Positions 1 through 5,396 of a DNA stretch of 11,342 nucleotides are shown here, piece by piece. This DNA comes from DTFZ01 sp964510055 (lineage in GTDB: Bacteria; Bacillota; Clostridia; Christensenellales; SZUA-584). The position numbers were made by a program, and so were the translations under genes. The stretch spans positions 1-11,342 of the forward strand of contig CAZDZY010000097.1 of the NCBI GenBank assembly GCA_964510055.1, written 5' to 3'. How positions within the stretch are numbered: position 1 is the stretch's first letter; every line of letters begins with the position of its first letter. The notes below the pieces were generated by a model, which was not told where the DNA came from, did not search any database, and saw only the letters and a program-made list of their open reading frames with translations.

Positions 1-62
1 TTATATTCAGCGCTGTCCTGAATCTCTTTTGCAATCTTATTAGCCGTGTCGTAAACCAACAT
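1..62 (-). CDS. YlbF/YmcA-family protein, N-terminal fragment (cut by the left edge)
   Basis: Only the first 20 codons are inside the window; the gene continues past base 1. The ATG (62-60) follows a near-perfect AAGGAGG ribosome binding site. The peptide begins MLVYDTANKIAKEIQDS, which resembles the start of YlbF/YmcA (COG3679) helical proteins, where a V-Y-D-x-A-x-x-L/I-A-x-x-I/L motif opens the first helix. In Bacillus subtilis, YlbF, YmcA and YaaT form a complex that steers RNase Y. The gene lies 32 bp downstream of the RNase J gene on the same strand with no terminator between, so the two are probably co-transcribed. The family call rests on a short stretch plus context and is moderate; the start codon and reading frame are firm. 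Confidence 0.6.
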   Translation of the reverse strand, partial: MLVYDTANKIAKEIQDSAEY

Positions 63-94
63 AAAATCCTCCTTTTTAGGAATAGTCAAACCCG

Positions 95-1759
95 TCAAAT
101 ATCTATTATTATCGGCAGTATCATCGGGTTGCGCTTTGTCGTGTCGTAAAGGTAAGTGCGCAGCGCCTTCTTTATGCGGTTCTTAATCGTTGTCCACTCG
201 GTCAGCTTATTCTGGCGGCAATCCTCGACTACCTCGATTATTATCTTCCTTGCGGCTTCAAGAAGGTCGCCCGACTCCCGCATGTATACGAATCCCCTCG
301 AAACGATATCAGGCCCCGAAACGAGTTCGCCCGTCTCGGAGGATATGGTCACCACTACTATAAACAGGCCGTCCTGCGACAGCTGCCGCCGGTCGCGCAG
401 CACCACGTTGCCCACGTCGCCGACGCCGAGGCCGTCTATTATTATGCTGCCCGAAGGCACCGTCTCGGTAAAACGCGAGGATTTTTTGCTCAACTCTATT
501 ACCTTACCTATTTCCGGTATGAAGATATTCTTCTGCCTTATTCCAACGCTCTCTGCCAACGCAGCGTGACGGTAAAGGTGCCGGTATTCGCCGTGAACAG
601 GGATAAAATATTCCGGCTTCGTAAGCGACAGCATGAGCTTCAATTCTTCCTGGCACGCGTGGCCCGAAACGTGTATGTCGGCCATTGCCTCGTTTATTAC
701 GCTCGCGCCCTTGCGGTACAGCATGTTAACGACGTCGGAGATATACCTCTCGTTGCCGGGTATCGCAGACGCGGAGATTATAACTAAGTCGCCCGGCTGT
801 ATGGTGAGCTTTTTGTGCTCCCCGGCTGCCATGCGCACCAGCCCCGACATTGTCTCGCCCTGGCTGCCCGTAGTAAGTATCGTTATTTTCGAATTGCTTA
901 ATTTCTCAAGCTCTTCCGGCTCCACGAGCATCTCTTCGTCGAGCTCGAGATACCCGAGTTCTTTCGCCACTTTAGCTATTTTCAGCATGCTTCGCCCCGA
1001 AAGGCAAACTTTCCTGCCGTAGCGCTTGGAAGCCATTATTACCTGCTGCAGCCTGTGTATATTGGAAGCGAACGTAGCTACGATTATCCTGCCTTGCGCG
1101 CCTTTGAAGAAGCTCTCGAACGTTTCCCCTACTTTGCTCTCCGACATGGCAAAGCCCGGGTTTTCCGCGTTCGTGGAATCGGACAGCAGCGCGAGCACTC
1201 CCTTTTCCCCTAATTCCGCGAACTTAGGGAGGTCTATTACCCTGCCGTCTGTAGGCGTGTAGTCCACCTTGAAATCGCCCGTATGCACTATGGTGCCCGC
1301 GGGAGTGTGCAGCGCGAACGCGACGGCGGCGTCTATGCTGTGGTTCACCTGTATGGCCTCTATCTTAAAAGACCCTGCTCGTATAGTATCTCCTGCCTTT
1401 ATAGTGTTGAATTCTATCCCCTCAACCTTGCGCTCCGCCAGTTTAGTTTCTATGAGCGCGAGCGACAGGTCGGTAGCGTATACCGGGGCGCCCAAATCTT
1501 GAAGAAGGTAGGGCGTAGCCCCTATATGGTCTTCGTGGCCGTGCGTTATAAGCACAGCCTTTATTTTTTCTTTGTTCTTTTTCAGATATGATGCGTCTGG
1601 TATAACGTAGTCTACGCCGAGCATGTCTTCACGCGGGAACGAAAGCCCGCAGTCGATGACTATTATCTCTTCGCCGTATTCTATTACCCACATGTTCTTC
1701 CCGATCTCGCCTATGCCGCCGAGCGGGATCAACCGTACGCTGTTTTGTTTTTTTGCCAA
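95..1759 (-). CDS. rnj: Ribonuclease J (metallo-beta-lactamase/beta-CASP RNase)
   Basis: RNase J is a cytoplasmic 5'-3' exoribonuclease and endoribonuclease in mRNA turnover and rRNA maturation. The protein is 554 residues, the usual length. Visible features: MBL fold start VRLIPLGGIGEIGKNM (8-23), zinc motif HGHEDH (73-78), H140, HTGDFKVD with D162, the beta-CASP region (about 200-370) with HVSGH (363-367), PVHGEYRHL with H389, and a C-terminal domain from about 450. The start is the TTG at 1759, giving MAKKQNSV. It has GAGG (1770-1767) seven bases upstream and matches the family N-terminus. A longer reading frame from TTG 1819 adds 20 unlikely residues without a ribosome binding site. Other RNase J proteins exist as J1/J2 pairs; with one copy visible I cannot say which this is. 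Next downstream is the YlbF-like gene. A long, possibly structured leader lies upstream. Confidence 0.96.
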   Translation of the reverse strand: MAKKQNSVRLIPLGGIGEIGKNMWVIEYGEEIIVIDCGLSFPREDMLGVDYVIPDASYLKKNKEKIKAVLITHGHEDHIGATPYLLQDLGAPVYATDLSLALIETKLAERKVEGIEFNTIKAGDTIRAGSFKIEAIQVNHSIDAAVAFALHTPAGTIVHTGDFKVDYTPTDGRVIDLPKFAELGEKGVLALLSDSTNAENPGFAMSESKVGETFESFFKGAQGRIIVATFASNIHRLQQVIMASKRYGRKVCLSGRSMLKIAKVAKELGYLELDEEMLVEPEELEKLSNSKITILTTGSQGETMSGLVRMAAGEHKKLTIQPGDLVIISASAIPGNERYISDVVNMLYRKGASVINEAMADIHVSGHACQEELKLMLSLTKPEYFIPVHGEYRHLYRHAALAESVGIRQKNIFIPEIGKVIELSKKSSRFTETVPSGSIIIDGLGVGDVGNVVLRDRRQLSQDGLFIVVVTISSETGELVSGPDIVSRGFVYMRESGDLLEAARKIIIEVVEDCRQNKLTEWTTIKNRIKKALRTYLYDTTKRNPMILPIIIDI

Positions 1760-1766
1760 ATATGTT

Positions 1767-1770
1767 CCTC
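1767..1770 (-). promoter_or_regulatory. Ribosome binding site deciding the rnj TTG start
   Basis: GAGG, within a purine-rich AGAGAGAGAGG run, sits seven bases before TTG 1759-1757. It supports the shorter 554-residue RNase J over the longer frame that opens at TTG 1819. Confidence 0.7.
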
Positions 1771-1808
1771 TCTCTCTTCCTGCACTATATATAATAAAAC
1801 AATTGCGT

Positions 1809-1839
1809 TTTATAAGCAAGTATGCAACTCCGATGTCAA
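1809..1839 (-). promoter_or_regulatory. Possible sigma-A promoter close to rnj (competes with the RNA model)
   Basis: On the minus strand TTGACA (1839-1834) is followed after 18 bp by TTATAA (1815-1810), or after 19 bp by TATAAA (1814-1809). Transcription would start near 1803, about 45 bases before the TTG start. The same bases are explained differently below: TTGACA is one arm of a GNRA-capped hairpin, and TATAAA lies in a 7-bp inverted repeat (1794-1800/1807-1813). The -35 match is perfect but spacing and -10 are only fair, so either reading, or both, may hold. Confidence 0.3.
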
Positions 1840-1961
1840 ACTCACGTTTGCCATCGGGTCTTGCCCCGCCTGCATTTCATACGGTCGGCAGGGCGCCAGT
1901 AACTGCCCGCAAAACCTATTCGTCACCTTTTCCCGTACATGCCGGTTAAAAGGCATGCAGG
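1830..1961 (-). ncRNA. Candidate structured leader RNA upstream of rnj
   Basis: Read as minus-strand RNA the segment offers these helices. P1: CCUGCAU (1961-1955) with AUGCAGG (1875-1869), perfect. P2: UGUACGG (1939-1933) with CCGUAUG (1884-1878), two G-U pairs. P3 hairpin: GGCAG (1907-1903) with CUGCC (1891-1887). A crossing helix: GGUUUUGC (1916-1909) with GCAAGACC (1864-1857), 8 bp including one G-U, which would form a pseudoknot. P4: CCGAUG-g-CAAAC (1857-1846), GUGA loop, GUUUG-a-CAUCGG (1841-1830), 11 pairs with one mismatch. The G-U pairs favour the minus strand, which is rnj sense. The segment is clearly richer in G+C than the AT-rich DNA beyond it. No known riboswitch consensus was recognised. 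The fold was found by eye; alternatives are a decayed gene or a palindromic repeat. Confidence 0.4.
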
Positions 1962-2010
1962 TATAATGCCCGAATATTTTTATAAACATAATCTTAATAT
2001 TTATAAGCAA

Positions 2011-2201
2011 TTATAATCTTTTTATAAAGTATGAATCTTCATCAAGATTTGAAATATCAAGATATTCTTTCCACCTGCAATATTCTTAGTAAGAATAATT
2101 AGTTTTACTCTTCTTTATATAAGCATTATACCATTTTTTCGGTGCTAAATAACGTAGAATGATATATTACAAGTTTTTATAGGGTAATTAACTCAAATAA
2201 T
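2011..2201. other. AT-rich intergenic DNA with three short palindromes
   Basis: No gene is supported here. Three inverted repeats lie close together: AATCTT-CATC-AAGATT (2034-2049), AATATC-AA-GATATT (2053-2066) and TATTCTTA-G-TAAGAATA (2081-2097). The word ATCAAGAT also repeats directly (2041-2048, 2056-2063). The last palindrome has the compact 7-1-7 shape seen for several dimeric repressor sites, but matches none I can name. The rest (2098-2201) holds nothing recognisable. Confidence 0.4.
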
Positions 2202-2798
2202 CTAATCATTAATTCCTTTTCCGTCCAGTATCTGCTGCATATATTTTTCGATCCTTGCCTCCCGGGTCTTCGATTGTTTGGGCTGTGAAAAATAAAGTAT
2301 GTACGCCCGCTGGCGCCCCGGCGTCAATGCGTGAAACGCGGTTTTTAAGGCGGGAGAGTTTTCGAATTTACTTTGCAGCTCTTCCGGAATTTTATATTCT
2401 ATATCTTTCTTAAAGTCCGCCTCCAATCCGGCCTTTTCGATTTCAATAGCCTCATGGATATAAGCCTTCAGGACGGGCTCCTTCTCAACTATTTCCTCTG
2501 CGCTCGTAAAGCGGGCCTGGCGCCCCGCCTGCACATTCTCAGTTTGTTGTATCAGGATACCCGAGGTATCGTGCAGCAATGCGCCCTTGAAAAACAAAAG
2601 CGCGCAGTACTCTTTGAATCCGTGTATCAAAACTACGCTGCTCTTCTCAAACGTGTAACAGGGTTTGCCCCATTTAAATCCTTCGTTAAGCCCGCATTCA
2701 AGAACCAAAGCCCTTAGCCGCATGAATTCTTCCCGCCACTTTCCGGCTTCATCTATGAATTCATCGACTTTTGGATCTGTTTTGCTATCCGATACCAA
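2202..2798 (-). CDS. YdeI/OmpD-associated family protein (DUF1801-type plus YdeI C-terminus)
   Basis: The 198-residue protein matches the remembered YdeI-family layout. An N-terminal DUF1801-like domain (about 1-120) carries LNEGFKWGKPCYTF and GFKEYCALLFFKGALL. A C-terminal YdeI/OmdA segment contains ALTPGRQRAYILYFSQPKQS followed by KTREARIEKYMQQI. The biochemical role is unknown; the family is often named bacteriocin-protection or iron-chaperone-like, and neither name is demonstrated here. The start is TTG 2798-2796 with GGGGAGG eight bases upstream; no ATG lies early enough to keep the conserved N-terminus. It sits 135 bp downstream of merR on the same strand, so it may be read through from that gene, but no clear promoter was seen in the gap. 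Confidence 0.85.
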   Translation of the reverse strand: MVSDSKTDPKVDEFIDEAGKWREEFMRLRALVLECGLNEGFKWGKPCYTFEKSSVVLIHGFKEYCALLFFKGALLHDTSGILIQQTENVQAGRQARFTSAEEIVEKEPVLKAYIHEAIEIEKAGLEADFKKDIEYKIPEELQSKFENSPALKTAFHALTPGRQRAYILYFSQPKQSKTREARIEKYMQQILDGKGIND

Positions 2799-2933
2799 GG
2801 CAGCGCCCTCCCCAACTTAATTCTTATCATCCGGTAAGACATGAACGATAAATCTCAATTTCTCCAAATCTTTTCAGAATATTCATCGATATGGGTGGTT
2901 CCGGCAAACTTCATCCTTATGCTTTATGTGCAG

Positions 2934-3455
2934 TCAAACGGAAGCGCCGTATTTCTTTTTAAACCTTTCGATCTCTTCGGCGCTGAACCCGAGCGCCTTC
3001 AGCAGCTCTTTATGCTGCGTGGGCGACTGCTTTTCGAAAAGGGTGTGCCATTGCAGTTCATTCCCATCGTCCACGCCGGCCTGACGCAGGGTTTCCATCC
3101 ATTCGTCCGCCCTGAACTTCCTTTTTTCCCTGACGCCGGCGTTTTTAAGCAGCTTTATTATTATCTCCTGCTGCCCTCTGGCCGCCTCTATCTGCCTGTT
3201 TATATCGCCCAGCCTCTTTAAGAGTATCGAGCATATATCCGAGCCCGGCGTTTCGAGATAATAGGATATTTCGCTTAGCGGGACGCCCGCGTCCCGCAGG
3301 CTGATTATGCGCGTAAGCCGCCCGATATCTTTTTCGCTGTACAGCCTGTAGCCGTTGTCCGCTCTTTTCGCCTTTATCAGCCCCAGGCTGTCGTAGTACA
3401 GCAGGGCTGTCCTTGAAAGCCCGAATATCTTAGCCGCTTTTCCCACCGTTATCAT
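2934..3455 (-). CDS. MerR-family transcriptional regulator
   Basis: 173 residues. Residues 1-67 form the MerR winged-helix DNA-binding domain: ITVGKAAKIFGLSRTALLYY, then DSLGLIKAKRADNGYRLYSE and the second helix-turn-helix around DIGRLTRIISLRDAGVPLSE. A coiled-coil stretch follows (about 75-105, ILLKRLGDINRQIEAARGQQ). The C-terminal part (110-173) is charged and helical and not a recognised ligand domain. There is no conserved cysteine set for metal sensing, so a small-molecule or stress signal is more likely than a metal. ATG 3455 follows GGAGG by six bases. The gene is divergent from the SRPBCC gene, with overlapping promoters, a usual arrangement for MerR proteins and their target. Confidence 0.92.
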   Translation of the reverse strand: MITVGKAAKIFGLSRTALLYYDSLGLIKAKRADNGYRLYSEKDIGRLTRIISLRDAGVPLSEISYYLETPGSDICSILLKRLGDINRQIEAARGQQEIIIKLLKNAGVREKRKFRADEWMETLRQAGVDDGNELQWHTLFEKQSPTQHKELLKALGFSAEEIERFKKKYGASV

Positions 3456-3488
3456 TGACTGCCTCCAATAATAGTTTTTTAAAATCTA

Positions 3489-3532
3489 TTGACCTGTCTA
3501 CAGCTTTATAGTTTATCATATAGAACAGTTAA
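3489..3532. promoter_or_regulatory. Divergent promoters, the rightward one with MerR-type 19-bp spacing
   Basis: Rightward, TTGACC (3489-3494) and TATCAT (3514-3519) are separated by 19 bp, the stretched spacing that MerR-family activators correct by bending the DNA. Within the spacer CTACA-GCTT-TATAG (3499-3512) is an imperfect dyad that could be the binding site. Leftward for merR, TTAACT (3532-3527) and TATAAA (3510-3505) have a 16-bp spacer and overlap the same DNA, so one bound regulator could affect both directions. Confidence 0.5.
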
Positions 3533-3560
3533 GGTAAATAATTGGAAGGAGCTTTGAGCG

Positions 3561-4109
3561 ATGAAAAAGAAAAGCGACGTATTGCGTATAGTAAAAGAAG
3601 GAGCCATGGAACTGAATACCGATGCAAAGACCGTTTTTCCGCTGCTTTGCCCGGTTAAGGAAGACGACTGGATAGACGGCTGGGCTGACGTGTGCACCAT
3701 AGTTTACACGGATTCGGGAATAGCCGAGGAAGCATGCGTATTTGAGACGTACATGCCCGGGGGAGACCGCGAACTCTGGATATGCAGTAAGTACGACGCA
3801 GAAAACGCGGAGATAGAATACATTAAATACGTGGCAGAAAAAGCTATAATAAAATGGCGCATGGCGGTAATCGACCTGCCGGGCGGAAACTCGAAGATCG
3901 ACGCCGTCTATAACGCCACCGGCATGGGCAAAGAGGGTATTGCGTATGTAACGGAACTGAAGGACAAGGGCATCGGGGAATTGTTCCATAACCTGGAGAC
4001 GTGGATAAATTACTATATCGTGCATGGCGAGAAGATGAAAAGGAATCTGCTTGAAAAAGCAACGCTGCATATCCACGGGCACCATACGGGAAAAGTGTCT
4101 GATCGATAG
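3561..4109 (+). CDS. SRPBCC (START/Bet v1-like) family protein
   Basis: 182 residues, no signal peptide or membrane segment, so probably cytosolic. The pattern is that of SRPBCC ligand-binding folds: a start of the type MELNTDAKTVFPLLCP (16-31), a run of beta strands (about 40-140), and a long C-terminal helix (about 143-166) beginning GIGELFHNLETWINYY. These proteins bind hydrophobic small molecules in a deep pocket; neither ligand nor reaction can be read from the sequence. ATG 3561 follows AAGGAG by nine bases. It is divergent from merR and its promoter has MerR-type spacing, so it is the likely regulated target. A weak GC-rich inverted repeat (4121-4131) just after the stop may end the transcript, though the T-run is only three bases. 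Confidence 0.72.
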   Translation: MKKKSDVLRIVKEGAMELNTDAKTVFPLLCPVKEDDWIDGWADVCTIVYTDSGIAEEACVFETYMPGGDRELWICSKYDAENAEIEYIKYVAEKAIIKWRMAVIDLPGGNSKIDAVYNATGMGKEGIAYVTELKDKGIGELFHNLETWINYYIVHGEKMKRNLLEKATLHIHGHHTGKVSDR

Positions 4110-4140
4110 AAAGCGGGCGGCCGGCTGCCGGATGGCCGGG

Positions 4141-4181
4141 TTTACACGCCTGCCCAACAATGATAAAATAAGCGCGCTTAT
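4141..4181 (+). promoter_or_regulatory. Promoter of the methyltransferase gene with a palindrome at the start point
   Basis: TTTACA (4141-4146), a 17-bp spacer and TAAAAT (4164-4169) each differ from the sigma-A consensus by one base. Transcription would begin near 4176. The perfect 14-bp palindrome ATAAGCG-CGCTTAT (4168-4181) overlaps the end of the -10 box and the start point, a position typical of a repressor operator. The bound protein is unknown. Confidence 0.5.
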
Positions 4182-4201
4182 AGAAATGCGAGGCGGATGG
4201 A

Positions 4202-4936
4202 ATGAAGGAAAATAAGTATGACGACGGCATATTTTTCGATAAATACAGCCAGATGGAACGTTCGGTCGGAGGGCTTGAGGCCGCCGGTGAATGGCCCGCG
4301 TTAAAGAGCGTGCTTCCCGATTTCAGGGGCAAACGCGTTCTTGACCTCGGGTGCGGTTTTGGCTGGCATTGCCGTTACGCGATAGAAAACGGAGCCGTTT
4401 CCGCCGTCGGGGTGGATATCTCGGAGAAGATGCTCGCAAAAGCAAAGACTATGACGGATTCTCCTCTTATCGAATATATACGCATGCCGATAGAGGATAT
4501 CGGTTTTCCGCCCGTAAGCTTCGATGCAGTAATAAGCTCTCTCGTGTTCCACTACGTTGAATCGTTCGGAGACGTTTGCAAAAAGATAAACCGTTTGCTC
4601 GCGGCAAACGGAGACTTCGTCTTTTCAGTCGAGCATCCAATTTTCACCGCGCAAGGCCCGCAGGATTGGTGTTATGGCAGCAGCGGCGAGAAGCTCCACT
4701 GGCCTGTAGATAATTATATGGACGAAGGCGTGCGCAGGGCAAACTTCCTTGGGGAGGAAGTCATCAAATACCACAGGACCCTGACTACATATATCGATAC
4801 GCTTCTCGATACCGGATTTAAGATAATCCGGCTTATAGAGCCGGGCGAGTGCCTGCGGGGCAGGCCCGCAATGCGGGACGAACTGCGGCGGCCCATGATG
4901 CTGATAATAGCGGCGAGAAAAGAAAGAGAGATTTGA
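4202..4936 (+). CDS. Class I SAM-dependent methyltransferase
   Basis: 244 residues, cytosolic. The Rossmann-type SAM-binding core is clear: motif I VLDLGCGFGWHC (46-57), the acidic residue after strand 2 in VGVDIS (69-74, D72), motif II/III region PVSFDAVISSLVFHYV (104-119), and a strand NGDFVFSVEHP (136-146). The spacing fits the Methyltransf_11/25 type, which methylates small molecules; SVEHP and the later tryptophan-rich loop (about 152-166) resemble UbiE-like or uncharacterised enzymes of this group. The substrate is unknown. ATG 4202 has GAGGCGG five bases upstream. It follows the SRPBCC gene by 92 bp but has its own promoter, so a shared function with that gene is only a possibility. 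Confidence 0.9.
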   Translation: MKENKYDDGIFFDKYSQMERSVGGLEAAGEWPALKSVLPDFRGKRVLDLGCGFGWHCRYAIENGAVSAVGVDISEKMLAKAKTMTDSPLIEYIRMPIEDIGFPPVSFDAVISSLVFHYVESFGDVCKKINRLLAANGDFVFSVEHPIFTAQGPQDWCYGSSGEKLHWPVDNYMDEGVRRANFLGEEVIKYHRTLTTYIDTLLDTGFKIIRLIEPGECLRGRPAMRDELRRPMMLIIAARKEREI

Positions 4937-4945
4937 TTTATATGA

Positions 4946-4970
4946 GCGGGCGTCAAAAGGACGCCCCTAC
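4946..4970 (-). repeat. GGGCG-type hairpin repeat, copy A
   Basis: Begins GCGGGCGTC and ends GACGCCCCTAC with a short AAAAG loop. This is the reverse orientation of a unit that reads GTAGGGGCG...CGCCCGC. It lies just after the methyltransferase stop and could also act as a weak terminator. Confidence 0.75.
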
Positions 4971-4981
4971 CTATATACGGT

Positions 4982-5008
4982 GTAGGGAACGACCCCTGTG
5001 TCGTTCCG
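4982..5008 (+). repeat. Hairpin repeat, variant copy B
   Basis: Begins GTAGGGAACGA and ends TCGTTCCG. It keeps the GTAGGG lead and the hairpin form, but with a GGAACGA/TCGTTCC stem instead of the GGGCG stem, so it is a diverged or sister family member. Confidence 0.65.
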
Positions 5009-5036
5009 ATATACATTCGTAAATTGGTTGTGAAAC

Positions 5037-5061
5037 GCGGGCGATTAATAATTGCCCCTAC
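5037..5061 (-). repeat. GGGCG-type hairpin repeat, copy C
   Basis: Begins GCGGGCGAT and ends ATTGCCCCTAC. The stem GGGCGAT/ATTGCCC has one G-T pair. Same orientation as copy A. Confidence 0.75.
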
Positions 5062-5071
5062 GATGTATAAG

Positions 5072-5108
5072 CAATCCCATCCGTGAAGAGAGTGCTCGTT
5101 TGGGATTG
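5072..5108. repeat. Inverted repeat between copies C and D
   Basis: CAATCCCA (5072-5079) and TGGGATTG (5101-5108) are perfect complements around 21 bases. Because copies C and D themselves point in opposite directions, the whole 5037-5132 stretch is a nested palindrome. Confidence 0.6.
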
Positions 5109-5132
5109 TAGGGGCGACTTGCAGTCGCCCGC
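5108..5132 (+). repeat. GGGCG-type hairpin repeat, copy D
   Basis: Begins GTAGGGGCGACT and ends AGTCGCCCGC. The stem is GGGCGACT/AGTCGCCC with a TGC loop. This is the forward orientation, opposite to A and C. Confidence 0.75.
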
Positions 5133-5222
5133 GCGCACTCGCTTCCTCTCTTCCGTGAACAATGTGATCGATGTAATCTTTGAAAGAGAGATAATGATAA
5201 TAATTGATATAGATCGATACAT

Positions 5223-5246
5223 GCGGGCGTCCATTGGACGCCCTAC
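5223..5246 (-). repeat. GGGCG-type hairpin repeat, copy E
   Basis: Its core GGGCGTCCA-T-TGGACGCCC (5225-5243) is a perfect 9-bp inverted repeat around one base, flanked by GC before and TAC after as in the other copies. Confidence 0.75.
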
Positions 5247-5292
5247 GCCGCATTAGCGATAAAGACAATAAATCGCAGTTTACACGTTAGTA

Positions 5293-5320
5293 GCGGGCGG
5301 ACAGTATTGTTCGCCCCTAC
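5293..5320 (-). repeat. GGGCG-type hairpin repeat, copy F
   Basis: Begins GCGGGCGGACA and ends TGTTCGCCCCTAC, with a GTAT loop and one G-T pair in the stem. It lies just upstream of the lipoprotein promoter. Confidence 0.75.
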
Positions 5321-5337
5321 ATTTTAATAGTAATGAC

Positions 5338-5367
5338 TGTACAGAATATGTATTTTTGTGCTATAAT
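5338..5367 (+). promoter_or_regulatory. Extended -10 promoter of the lipoprotein gene
   Basis: A consensus TATAAT (5362-5367) is preceded by TGC, making an extended -10 element. TGTACA (5338-5343) 18 bp upstream is a weak -35. Transcription would start about 25 bases before the ATG, and GAGGG precedes that ATG. Confidence 0.6.
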
Positions 5368-5396
5368 ATGATATTAAGTAATAACGAGGGTAATCT

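Larger units (their letters stand above)
1809..2010. repeat. 11-bp direct repeats flanking the candidate RNA
   Basis: TTTATAAGCAA occurs exactly at 1809-1819 and again at 2000-2010, enclosing about 180 bp that includes the GC-richer candidate RNA. Such repeats could be a target-site duplication or recombination scar, but an AT-rich 11-mer can recur by chance. Confidence 0.4.

Noticed and set aside
1830..1961. Cobalamin riboswitch, suggested by GGGAA...GGUG in the rnj leader
   Set aside because: The GCNACUGU-type core and the CCACUG and GGAGACC-type boxes of that class are absent, and the downstream gene is unrelated to cobalamin.
1810..2010. 66-codon frame upstream of rnj
   Set aside because: No ribosome binding site or recognisable protein; the bases are better explained by RNA-like pairing and the rnj leader.
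2011..2085. Short protein-like stretch on the minus strand ending KEYLDISNLDEDSYFIKRL
   Set aside because: It looks like coding sequence but has only about two dozen codons, no start and no extension upstream. It could be a gene remnant, which cannot be shown here.
2817..2870. Short peptide on the minus strand, LEKLRFIVHVLPDDKN, before the YdeI gene
   Set aside because: Too short, preceded by stops in frame and without a ribosome binding site; a remnant is possible but unsupported.
4946..5320. Spaced repeats as a CRISPR array
   Set aside because: Units vary in sequence, orientation and spacing, are self-complementary hairpins, and no cas gene is present.
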